Positions 1 through 5,854 of a stretch of 7,698 bases of DNA are shown here, piece after piece. The DNA is from Lachnospiraceae bacterium (GTDB lineage Bacteria > Bacillota > Clostridia > Lachnospirales > Lachnospiraceae). The position numbers and the translations under genes are program-made. Under the pieces are notes generated by a model. The model searched no databases and was not told the DNA's origin. It saw nothing but the letters and a program-made list of their open reading frames with translations. Position 1 is the stretch's first letter. Every line of letters starts with the position of its first letter. Location of the stretch: contig CAAEHZ010000588.1 in the NCBI GenBank assembly GCA_900755865.1, positions 1-7,698 of the forward strand, given 5' to 3'.

Positions 1-6
1 AAATTG

Positions 7-31
7 CAGGCTCCTGCGGGAGCCTGTTTTT
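7..31 (+). terminator. Intrinsic terminator of an upstream gene outside the window
   Basis: A perfect 8-bp inverted repeat, CAGGCTCC (7-14) and GGAGCCTG (19-26), closes a 4-base TGCG loop and is followed directly by five T (27-31). This is a textbook Rho-independent terminator reading on the + strand, so a + strand gene probably ends just before the window. It also separates that gene from the small gene pair that starts at 130. Confidence 0.85.
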
Positions 32-53
32 CCGGATTTCCTTCCGGGCTTTT
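32..53 (+). terminator. Possible weak second hairpin behind the first terminator
   Basis: CCGGA (32-36) can pair with TCCGG (43-47) around a 6-base loop, followed by GC and four T (50-53). It sits immediately after the stronger terminator and could be a back-up. The stem is only 5 bp, so it may be chance. Confidence 0.3.
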
Positions 54-55
54 CA

Positions 56-85
56 TTCATATCCCGTTATGCCGGTACATAAGAT
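56..85 (+). promoter_or_regulatory. Weak candidate promoter for the small gene pair
   Basis: A TTCATA box (56-61) and a TAAGAT box (80-85) are 18 bp apart, between the upstream terminator and the gene at 130. Both boxes match the sigma-A consensus only moderately. A promoter is expected here because the preceding terminator should block read-through, but this exact placement is inference. Confidence 0.3.
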
Positions 86-129
86 ATTAAGGCAGAGTAT
101 TCAATGACTCCCGGAAAGGTGGTAAATAC

Positions 130-609
130 ATGGAAGATAAAGGAACCGCATTTATCAATGCCTTCGATTCCCACTTTACCACAGGGAAAATTCAGATGCT
201 GAAAATTCTCTCTTCCAGACTTGCCCCTTCCATGAATCAGGGACTTGCCGTATATATCAAATTTCTGGAGCTAAAACATACCCTTTCCACTCCACCTCTG
301 CCGGGATACGGTTCTCCGCTGCCCTCCCCGGATAAAATCCGCCCGGAAAGCATGCCCGCCATACAGGAGCTTTTAGAGGAGCTTCTCCCCTTTGGCTCGC
401 CTGCTGAAAAGGAGAAAATCCTTTTCTTCAAAAATATGCTCTCCCAGTTCCAGCAGATGCAGCAGATGATGGAAATGATGGACATGATGAAGGAGCTTTT
501 CCCGGAGGGAACCCAGTCCGGGAACCCCTCCGATTTGTTTTCTTCCCTCTCCGGCATGGAGGGAATGGATTTTTCCGCGCTGTTTCAAATGTTTGATGAA
601 AAGAAATGA
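130..609 (+). CDS. Unrecognised Met-rich helical protein, 159 aa
   Basis: I do not recognise this protein. The ATG at 130 has a good ribosome binding site, AAAGGTGG at 115-122, 7 bases upstream. There is no signal peptide or membrane segment, so it is probably cytoplasmic. Residues 1-50 look helical; residues 53-75 are rich in Pro, Gly and Ser and look like a linker. A helical pair follows (about 76-123) and ends in a striking stretch where seven of residues 110-120 are Met, mixed with Gln, Glu and Asp. The tail (124-159) is flexible, with Gly, Ser and Phe. The Met-rich helix could be a flexible hydrophobic contact surface, in the way the Met-rich M domain of SRP54 is, but no homology to SRP54 is seen. 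The stop overlaps the ribosome binding site of the next gene, so the two are probably co-translated. Residues 78-103 resemble residues 64-89 of that neighbour. Confidence 0.8.
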   Translation: MEDKGTAFINAFDSHFTTGKIQMLKILSSRLAPSMNQGLAVYIKFLELKHTLSTPPLPGYGSPLPSPDKIRPESMPAIQELLEELLPFGSPAEKEKILFFKNMLSQFQQMQQMMEMMDMMKELFPEGTQSGNPSDLFSSLSGMEGMDFSALFQMFDEKK

Positions 610-613
610 GGTG
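608..613 (+). promoter_or_regulatory. Ribosome binding site that sets the start of the second small gene
   Basis: GAGG at 608-611 (within GAGGTG) lies 6 bases before the ATG at 618. The earlier in-frame ATG at 606 has no such site and would place the GAGG inside its own coding sequence, so 618 is the better start. The site overlaps the TGA (607-609) of the preceding gene, as expected for translational coupling. Confidence 0.7.
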
Positions 614-617
614 TTTT

Positions 618-905
618 ATGCAGAATCAGACGCTTCCTCCCTGGATGGAGGATTCCCTTGTACAAAGTATTCCAAAGGAAAAGCTCCGCTTTCTGGAGCA
701 GATGTTTCTTGAAGGACAGGGAAAAAGCCAGAAGGAACTGATGTCCTTTCTCCTTCCCATGATGAAAAAGGCAAAACAGGAAAATCTGACCTTTACTCCC
801 CAGGAAATTCAGGCTGCCATCAGCGCTATCAGGAAATACAGCACCATAGAGGAAAACCGGAAAATTGATAAAATTCTCAAAAAAGCAGGAGCAGGTGAGA
901 GTTAA
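618..905 (+). CDS. Unrecognised small helical protein, 95 aa
   Basis: I do not recognise this protein. It is small, basic toward the C-terminus, and predicted by eye to be mostly helical, with no signal peptide or membrane segment. Residues 1-18 hold a short Pro/Trp-containing N-terminus, residues 19-55 a charged helix with Met clusters (residues 42-49 include three Met), and residues 61-90 two helices split by a Tyr-Ser-Thr turn followed by Glu-Glu and Lys-Ile. That last part lines up without gaps with residues 77-103 of the 159-aa product upstream (shared Ile-Gln, Glu, Lys-Ile and matching hydrophobic positions), so the two may be distant paralogues or partners. It follows the upstream gene by 8 bases. 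An alternative start at 606 would add four residues. The last codons lie in the leuS terminator hairpin. Confidence 0.75.
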   Translation: MQNQTLPPWMEDSLVQSIPKEKLRFLEQMFLEGQGKSQKELMSFLLPMMKKAKQENLTFTPQEIQAAISAIRKYSTIEENRKIDKILKKAGAGES

Positions 906-920
906 TCCCTTACCTGCTCC
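879..920 (-). terminator. Intrinsic terminator of leuS, overlapping the convergent gene's 3' end
   Basis: An 11-bp stem (888-898 with 910-920, one G-T wobble) encloses an 11-base loop. On the - strand the stem is followed by TGC and six T (complement of 879-884), giving a good leuS terminator 36 bp beyond its stop codon. On the + strand the hairpin is followed only by GTTTATT, so it is a weaker terminator for the small gene pair, though it may work in both directions. The last codons and stop of the 95-aa gene (903-905) lie within the hairpin. Confidence 0.75.
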
Positions 921-955
921 GTTTATTGCCGTAATATGTTTCTACGCGTTTGCTC

Positions 956-3367
956 TTATTTTACAACAATGTTTACAATTCTGCCAGGTACATAAATTTC
1001 CTTTACAATGTTGCCGGAAAGCTTATCTCCCAGCGCTTCCTTTGCTGTTTTCAGAACCTCTTCCTTCTCCATATCCTTCGGAATGAAAATGGTTGCCTTT
1101 ATCCTGCCATTTACCTGAATAGCGATTTCCACCTGTGATTCCACAGTTTTTTCCTCGTCAAATTCCGGCCAGCCTGTCTGGTACAGTCTGCCCTCAAAGC
1201 CTGCTGTCTGCCAGAGTTCCTCCGTAATATGGGGTGCTACCGGGTTCAACAGGGTAAGCAGTGTCTTATATTCCCCTCTGGTAACAGAATTTTTCCTGTA
1301 AAATTCATTAATCAGGGACATCATGGCTGCGATTGCCGTGTTGTATTTCAGGTTTTCAAAGTCAGAGGAAACCTTCTTGATGGTCTGGTGCATCTTTGTT
1401 TCCATATCTGCACTGTAACCCTCTTCCTCAGTCAGGATATCCTGCAGCTTCCATACTCTCTCCAGGAATCTGCGGCAGCCCTTTACACCGTCCTCGCTCC
1501 ATGCAGCGCTCAAATCAAAGGCTCCGATAAACATTTCATAGGTACGCAGAGTATCTGCGCCGTACTCCTGTACGATATCATCGGGATTGACTACATTTCC
1601 TCTGGACTTGGACATTTTCTCTCCGTTGGAACCGAGAATCATACCATGGCTGGTTCTCTTCTGGTAAGGTTCCGGACAGGGAACAACTCCCTCGTCATAC
1701 AGGAACTTATGCCAGAATCTGGAATACAGCAGATGCAGGGTGGTATGCTCCATACCGCCGTTATACCAGTCAACGGGCATCCAGTACTCCAGAGCCTCCC
1801 TGCTTGCCAGGGCTTCAGTGTTATGAGGGTCTGTATAGCGCAGGAAATACCAGGAAGAACCTGCCCACTGGGGCATGGTATCCGTTTCTCTCTTTGCGGG
1901 GCCTCCACAGCATGGACAGGTCGTATTTACCCAGGAATCCATTGCTGCCAGAGGAGATTCTCCGTTATCTGTAGGCTCATAGGACTCTACCTCAGGAAGC
2001 ATCAGCGGAAGCTTGCTCTCATCCAGAGGCACATAGCCGCACTTTTCACACTTTACAATAGGAATCGGCTCTCCCCAGTAACGCTGTCTGGAGAACACCC
2101 AGTCACGCAGCTTGAAGTTTGTCTTGCTGTGCCCGATGCCCTTCTCTTCCAGATAGGAAATCATTTTCTGCTTTGCATCCGCTACAGAAAGTCCGTTCAG
2201 GAAACCGGAATTGACAAGGGTTCCTGTTGCAACATCCGTAAATACCTGTTCCTGTACGCTGACAGGGCTTCCGGCAACCACCTCGATAATCGGCAGATTG
2301 AATTTCTTTGCGAAATCCCAGTCCCTCTCATCATGAGCGGGCACCGCCATAATGGCACCTGTACCGTAGGTCATCAGTACATAATCGGAAATCCAGATGG
2401 GAATCTGCTTTCCGTTTACCGGATTCGTTGCTGTCAGGCCGCCGATTTCCACACCGGTCTTTTCCTTTACAAGCTCTGTTCTCTCGAAATCAGACTTCTT
2501 TGCAGCCTGCTCTCTGTATGCGGCCAGCTCTTCATAGTTGGTAATCTCATCCTTGTATTTCTCAATCAGGGGATGCTCCGGGGAAACAACCATATAGGTT
2601 GCGCCAAAGAGGGTATCCGGTCTTGTGGTATAAACCCGCAGCTTATCCTCTTTTCCTGTCAGGGTGAAATCCACCTCCGCACCGGTAGACTTTCCAATCC
2701 AGTTTTTCTGGGAAACCTTGACACGCTCGATATAATCTACCGTATCCAGTCCCTGAATCAGCTTGTCAGCATATTCCGTAATCTTCAGCATCCACTGGCT
2801 CTTTACTTTTCTGACAACCTCGGAACCGCATCTTTCGCAGACACCGTTTACAACCTCTTCGTTTGCCAGACCGACCTTACAGGAGGTACACCAGTTAATC
2901 GGCATTTCTGTCTTATAGGCAAGCCCTGCCTTAAAAAGCTTTAAGAAAATCCACTGGGTCCACTTGTAGTACTCCGGATCCGTGGTATTGATTTCTCTGT
3001 CCCAGTCAAAGGAATAGCCAAGGGAATGAAGCTGGTTCTTAAAACGTGCCACATTGTTTTTGGTTACAATCTTCGGATGAATATGGTTCTTGATGGCATA
3101 ATTTTCCGTAGGCAGACCGAAAGCATCCCATCCCATGGGATACAATACGTTGTAGCCCTGCATTCTTCTCTTTCTTGCCACAATATCCAGCGCTGTATAA
3201 GGACGGGGATGTCCTACATGAAGTCCCTGTCCGGAAGGATAGGGGAACTCCACCAACGCATAATATTTGGGCTTGGTATAATCGTCTGAGGTTTTAAATG
3301 CCTTTTCATTGTCCCAGACTGCCTGCCACTTTTCTTCGACCTCATGATGATTGTAAGGTACTGACAT
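956..3367 (-). CDS. leuS: Leucyl-tRNA synthetase (LeuRS, class Ia)
   Basis: Charges tRNA-Leu with leucine using ATP, in the cytoplasm, and edits mischarged tRNA. The full 803 aa fit the usual bacterial length of about 800-860. The class I HIGH signature is seen as HVGH at residues 50-53 and KMSKS is at 584-588. Between them lie the Cys pairs of a zinc-binding insert (C160/C163 with C177/C180) and the CP1 editing domain, with its Thr-rich TTRPDT at 247-252 and the conserved VPAHDERD at 342-349. More Cys pairs follow at 440/443 and 484-487. The anticodon-binding helical domain covers about 620-735, and the C-terminal tRNA-contacting domain ends at 803. The ATG at 3367 has an excellent AGGAGG site (complement of 3375-3380) 7 bases upstream. 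The gene follows the EF-G-like gene on the same strand, but has its own promoter and a leader with an intrinsic terminator, and no T-box sequence. Confidence 0.98.
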   Translation of the reverse strand: MSVPYNHHEVEEKWQAVWDNEKAFKTSDDYTKPKYYALVEFPYPSGQGLHVGHPRPYTALDIVARKRRMQGYNVLYPMGWDAFGLPTENYAIKNHIHPKIVTKNNVARFKNQLHSLGYSFDWDREINTTDPEYYKWTQWIFLKLFKAGLAYKTEMPINWCTSCKVGLANEEVVNGVCERCGSEVVRKVKSQWMLKITEYADKLIQGLDTVDYIERVKVSQKNWIGKSTGAEVDFTLTGKEDKLRVYTTRPDTLFGATYMVVSPEHPLIEKYKDEITNYEELAAYREQAAKKSDFERTELVKEKTGVEIGGLTATNPVNGKQIPIWISDYVLMTYGTGAIMAVPAHDERDWDFAKKFNLPIIEVVAGSPVSVQEQVFTDVATGTLVNSGFLNGLSVADAKQKMISYLEEKGIGHSKTNFKLRDWVFSRQRYWGEPIPIVKCEKCGYVPLDESKLPLMLPEVESYEPTDNGESPLAAMDSWVNTTCPCCGGPAKRETDTMPQWAGSSWYFLRYTDPHNTEALASREALEYWMPVDWYNGGMEHTTLHLLYSRFWHKFLYDEGVVPCPEPYQKRTSHGMILGSNGEKMSKSRGNVVNPDDIVQEYGADTLRTYEMFIGAFDLSAAWSEDGVKGCRRFLERVWKLQDILTEEEGYSADMETKMHQTIKKVSSDFENLKYNTAIAAMMSLINEFYRKNSVTRGEYKTLLTLLNPVAPHITEELWQTAGFEGRLYQTGWPEFDEEKTVESQVEIAIQVNGRIKATIFIPKDMEKEEVLKTAKEALGDKLSGNIVKEIYVPGRIVNIVVK

Positions 3368-3410
3368 GATTCTTCCTCCTTGTTGACTTCCCGAATATTG
3401 AAAACATAAA

Positions 3411-3453
3411 ACAGAAAAAGGAAAAGCCCTCCGTCCGGAAAGACGAAAGGGCT
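3411..3453 (-). terminator. Intrinsic terminator in the leuS leader (candidate attenuator)
   Basis: Read on the - strand, GCCC-rich and GGGC-rich arms (3442-3453 and 3425-3435) form a stem of about 11 pairs with two G-U pairs and one bulged C. The loop is 6 bases and the stem is followed by TTTTCCTTTTT (from 3425 down to 3415). It lies between the leuS promoter and the leuS start, so every leuS transcript from that promoter must read through it. No other hairpin follows the EF-G-like gene, so it may also serve as that gene's terminator. Confidence 0.75.
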
Positions 3454-3486
3454 CTGCTTCTCTTCTACGTCTTTTGCATAAAAACT
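3425..3486 (-). promoter_or_regulatory. leuS leader with competing helices (possible attenuation switch)
   Basis: The upper part of the terminator (3439-3445, AAAGACG on the + strand) is also the exact complement of CGTCTTT at 3468-3474, near the RNA's 5' end. This 7-bp helix would take four bases of the terminator stem and three of its loop, so the two folds exclude each other. It encloses a purine-rich stretch, GAAGAGAAGCAGAG, on the transcript. A tetrapeptide frame (Met-Gln-Lys-Thr, ATG at the complement of 3477-3479) starts about 8 bases from the predicted transcript end and has no Leu codon. The conserved T-box TGGNACCGCG is not present, so a standard tRNA-sensing T-box is not supported. 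Function is inferred from structure only. Confidence 0.45.
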
Positions 3487-3492
3487 AGGCTT

Positions 3493-3521
3493 ATTTTATC
3501 CTTTTTCCCTCCTTCTGTCAA
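3493..3521 (-). promoter_or_regulatory. leuS promoter (sigma-A type)
   Basis: On the - strand, a perfect TTGACA -35 box (complement of 3516-3521) is 17 bp from a TAAAAT -10 box (complement of 3493-3498). Transcription would start near 3485-3486, giving a leader of about 118 bases before the leuS ATG. The -35 box is only 9 bp beyond the stop of the EF-G-like gene. Confidence 0.8.
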
Positions 3522-3530
3522 CACTTATGG

Positions 3531-5624
3531 TTATTCTCCCCCGTTGTTTTCCGCTACCTTTGCCGCCCTTGCAGCCACTTCCTTTTCCTGTACATCCGAA
3601 GGGGTCTGCTCATACCGCACAAACTCGTAGGAATATTCTCCCCGTCCACCTGTCATGGAACGCAGATCCGTGCAATAGCCGAACAGACTGCTCATGGGGA
3701 TTTCCGCCTCAATTACCTGTTTGCCGTTTCCGGTGGGATTCATGCCAAGCACTCTGCCTCTGCGCTTGTTCAAATCTCCCATGATATCTCCGGTATAGGC
3801 ATCCGGCACTGTTACCTTTAAGGCTTCAATGGGCTCCAGAAGTACCGGCTTCGCTTCCATAAAGCCCTTCTTGAATGCCTGGATGGTTGCCATTTTAAAT
3901 GCCTGTTCGGAGGAATCTACCGGATGGTAGGAGCCATCATACAGCACTGCCTTTACACCCACTACCGGATAAGCTGCCATGGGACCCCTTCCCACGGATT
4001 CCTGCAGACCCTTCTCCACTGCCGGGAAGAAGTTCTTGGGCACTGCACCGCCTACAACCTCCTGCTCAAAGATATAAGGCTTCTCCAAATCCCCGGAGGG
4101 TTCAAAGCGCATCTTTACATGACCGTACTGTCCATGTCCGCCGGACTGCTTTTTGTACTTGTATTCCACATCTGATTTTGCCTTGATGGTTTCTCTGTAC
4201 GCTACCTTGGGCTTCATCAGCTCTACTTCTACCTTATATTCATTCAGAAGCCTGCTGACAATGATTTCCAGATGCTGATCCCCCATGCCGTATAAAAGGG
4301 TCTGTCTGTTTTCCGCATCATTGACCGTCTTCATGGTCAAATCCTCATGTCCCAGCTTCTGAAGCGCCTGGGAAATTTTATCCACATCCGCCTTGTTCTT
4401 CGGCTTATATCTCATATAGGTATAAGGGGTGGAAATCTCGAATTTGCCATACTTAATCGGTGTCGCCTTTGTGGAAAGGCTGTTTCCGGTTCTTGCGGCT
4501 GTCAGCTTCGCCAGCGCTCCGATATCTCCCGCATGAAGCTCCGGCACCTCAATGGGCTTATTTCCCTGCAGCACATAAAGCTTTCCAATCTTTTCCTCCA
4601 AATCCCTGTCTACATTGTAAATCAAATCATCCGTCTTTAAAACTCCGGAATTAACCTTAATCAGGGAATACTTGCCAATAAAGGGGTCTACAATGGTTTT
4701 CCAGATATAGGCAGATTTGCTCTTGGAGAAATCATAATCTGCATGATAAATTTCATTTGTCTTTAAGCTGATTCCCGCAACCTCTCTGTTTTCCGGGCTG
4801 GGGAAATATTTTACAATATCATCCAGCAGGGTATAGGCACCCTGGCAGAGGGTATTGGAGCCCATGGACATAGGGAAAATACTGCATTCGCAGACATTCG
4901 TCCTTAAGGCTGCACGGATTTCCGCCTCGGAGAAGGTTTCCCCTCCGAAATACCGCTCCATCATTTCCTCACTGGTTTCCGCCACCGCCTCCATCAGGGT
5001 ATCCCGGCAGATTTGCAGGTTTGCCCTGCTGTATTCCGGCACCTCACAGGGTACACCCTCCTTGCCCTGCCAGCGGTTTCCGGCTTCCGTAATAACATTT
5101 ATGTATCCTACGAATTTCTCGTTTTCACGGATGGGCAGATGAAAGGGTGCCATCTTCTTTCCGTAAAGCTTTGTCATATCCTCCACTACCTGCCGGAAGG
5201 AAGCATTATCCACATCCATATTGGTTACATAAACCATTCTGGGCAGTTTATATTTTTCACACAGCTCCCACGCCTTCTGGGTTCCCACTTCGATTCCCGC
5301 CTTGCCGTTCACAACGATAATCGCTGCTCCCGCAGCGCTGACTGCTTCTTCTACCTCGCCGACAAAATCAAAATATCCGGGGGTATCCAGAATATTGATT
5401 TTCGTATCTCCCCATTCAATTGGAATCACGGATGTATTGATGGAAAACTGGCGCTTCTGTTCTTCTTTGCTGTAATCACTCAACGTATTTCCATCTGAAA
5501 CTTTTCCCATTCGGGATGTAATACCGGATAAATAACCAAAGGCTTCTGCCAGACTTGTTTTTCCGCTTCCGCCATGTCCAAGCAATACCACATTACGAAT
5601 CTTGTCAGTTGTGTAAACTTTCAT
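3531..5624 (-). CDS. fusA: EF-G-like translational GTPase (EF-G paralogue)
   Basis: A five-domain EF-G-family GTPase of 697 aa, close to normal EF-G length. The G domain shows P-loop GHGGSGKT at 16-23 and DTPG at 80-83. Domain IV has GGHGQYGHVK (about 495-504) and the tip-loop GSYHPVDSS with H567; domain V has GDLNKRRGRV (616-625). It therefore keeps the parts that enter the ribosomal A site. The G domain differs from classical EF-G: the P-loop is not AHIDAGKT, switch I has KRQFSI (57-62) instead of RGITI, the usual catalytic His after DTPG is Tyr84, NKxD is TNMD (134-137), and the SA motif is GSN (255-257). These point to the EF-G-like (EF-G2) branch rather than the main elongation factor, which is probably encoded elsewhere with rpsL, rpsG and tuf. 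Its role in the cell is not established from sequence. The start is the ATG at 5624; a TTG at 5639 is part of the ribosome binding site. Confidence 0.9.
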   Translation of the reverse strand: MKVYTTDKIRNVVLLGHGGSGKTSLAEAFGYLSGITSRMGKVSDGNTLSDYSKEEQKRQFSINTSVIPIEWGDTKINILDTPGYFDFVGEVEEAVSAAGAAIIVVNGKAGIEVGTQKAWELCEKYKLPRMVYVTNMDVDNASFRQVVEDMTKLYGKKMAPFHLPIRENEKFVGYINVITEAGNRWQGKEGVPCEVPEYSRANLQICRDTLMEAVAETSEEMMERYFGGETFSEAEIRAALRTNVCECSIFPMSMGSNTLCQGAYTLLDDIVKYFPSPENREVAGISLKTNEIYHADYDFSKSKSAYIWKTIVDPFIGKYSLIKVNSGVLKTDDLIYNVDRDLEEKIGKLYVLQGNKPIEVPELHAGDIGALAKLTAARTGNSLSTKATPIKYGKFEISTPYTYMRYKPKNKADVDKISQALQKLGHEDLTMKTVNDAENRQTLLYGMGDQHLEIIVSRLLNEYKVEVELMKPKVAYRETIKAKSDVEYKYKKQSGGHGQYGHVKMRFEPSGDLEKPYIFEQEVVGGAVPKNFFPAVEKGLQESVGRGPMAAYPVVGVKAVLYDGSYHPVDSSEQAFKMATIQAFKKGFMEAKPVLLEPIEALKVTVPDAYTGDIMGDLNKRRGRVLGMNPTGNGKQVIEAEIPMSSLFGYCTDLRSMTGGRGEYSYEFVRYEQTPSDVQEKEVAARAAKVAENNGGE

Positions 5625-5630
5625 ATGCCG

Positions 5631-5637
5631 TTCCTCC
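5631..5637 (-). promoter_or_regulatory. Ribosome binding site of the EF-G-like gene
   Basis: The - strand reads GGAGGAA here, 8 bases (from the GGAGG) before the ATG at 5624. The in-frame TTG at 5639 that gives the longest open frame overlaps this site, so it cannot be the real start. The protein begins MKVYTTDK. Confidence 0.85.
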
Positions 5638-5667
5638 AATAATTGTTATTTTAGTCCCCATGCAAAT

Positions 5668-5696
5668 ATTTTACTAAATATTTTTCTCTTTTTCAA
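5668..5696 (-). promoter_or_regulatory. Promoter of the EF-G-like gene
   Basis: On the - strand, TTGAAA (complement of 5691-5696) is 17 bp from TAAAAT (complement of 5668-5673). The expected start near 5660 gives a leader of about 36 bases. The region is A/T-rich, as usual for promoters in these bacteria. Confidence 0.65.
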
Positions 5697-5762
5697 GTAA
5701 TTGTTGTGATTTATTCCAAAATTGACAGAATATTTTCCTTTTATCTTTGCATATTGTCCATG

Positions 5763-5791
5763 TTGACTTTCACGCTTTAAAGTGCTATAAC
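5763..5791 (+). promoter_or_regulatory. tyrA promoter (sigma-A type)
   Basis: TTGACT (5763-5768) is 17 bp from TATAAC (5786-5791). Transcription would start near 5798, leaving a leader of about 57 bases before the ATG at 5855. A CTTTAAAG palindrome (5775-5782) lies in the spacer; whether it binds a regulator is unknown. A second TTGACA (5722-5727) lies upstream without a good -10 box. No riboswitch or T-box fits in so short a leader. Confidence 0.65.
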
Positions 5792-5844
5792 TATGAGTAG
5801 ATTCCTATGGAAAATCGGAATGCGCAAAGGGCATGCGCGGAAAT

Positions 5845-5848
5845 GAGG
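5845..5848 (+). promoter_or_regulatory. Ribosome binding site that sets the tyrA start
   Basis: GAGG at 5845-5848 lies 6 bases before the ATG at 5855. The longer frame from the ATG at 5807 has no ribosome binding site, and that ATG would lie only about 9 bases from the predicted transcript start. Confidence 0.7.
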
Positions 5849-5854
5849 ATTTTT

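Noticed and set aside
1229..2944. 571-codon + strand open frame antisense to leuS
   Set aside because: It is fully inside leuS, has no ribosome binding site or recognisable domain, and its Cys- and His-rich composition is typical of a reverse-strand shadow of a real gene.
3383..3412. Promoter-like TTGACT and TAAAAC pair on the + strand, 18 bp apart, in the leuS leader region
   Set aside because: No + strand gene follows, and the downstream hairpin is not followed by a T-run on that strand. Probably chance in A/T-rich DNA, although an antisense RNA cannot be excluded.
3368..3492. T-box riboswitch for leuS
   Set aside because: The leader is only about 118 bases and lacks the TGGNACCGCG box and a full Stem I with a Leu specifier loop.
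3531..5624. Tet(M)-type ribosomal protection protein
   Set aside because: It is longer than Tet(M) (about 640 aa), has a classical EF-G domain IV tip loop (SYHPVDSS), and its P-loop and DTPGY fit the EF-G-like branch.
5822..5838. GCGCA...TGCGC hairpin in the tyrA leader
   Set aside because: A 5-bp stem only, which leaves the ribosome binding site at 5845 free; not enough to call a regulatory element.
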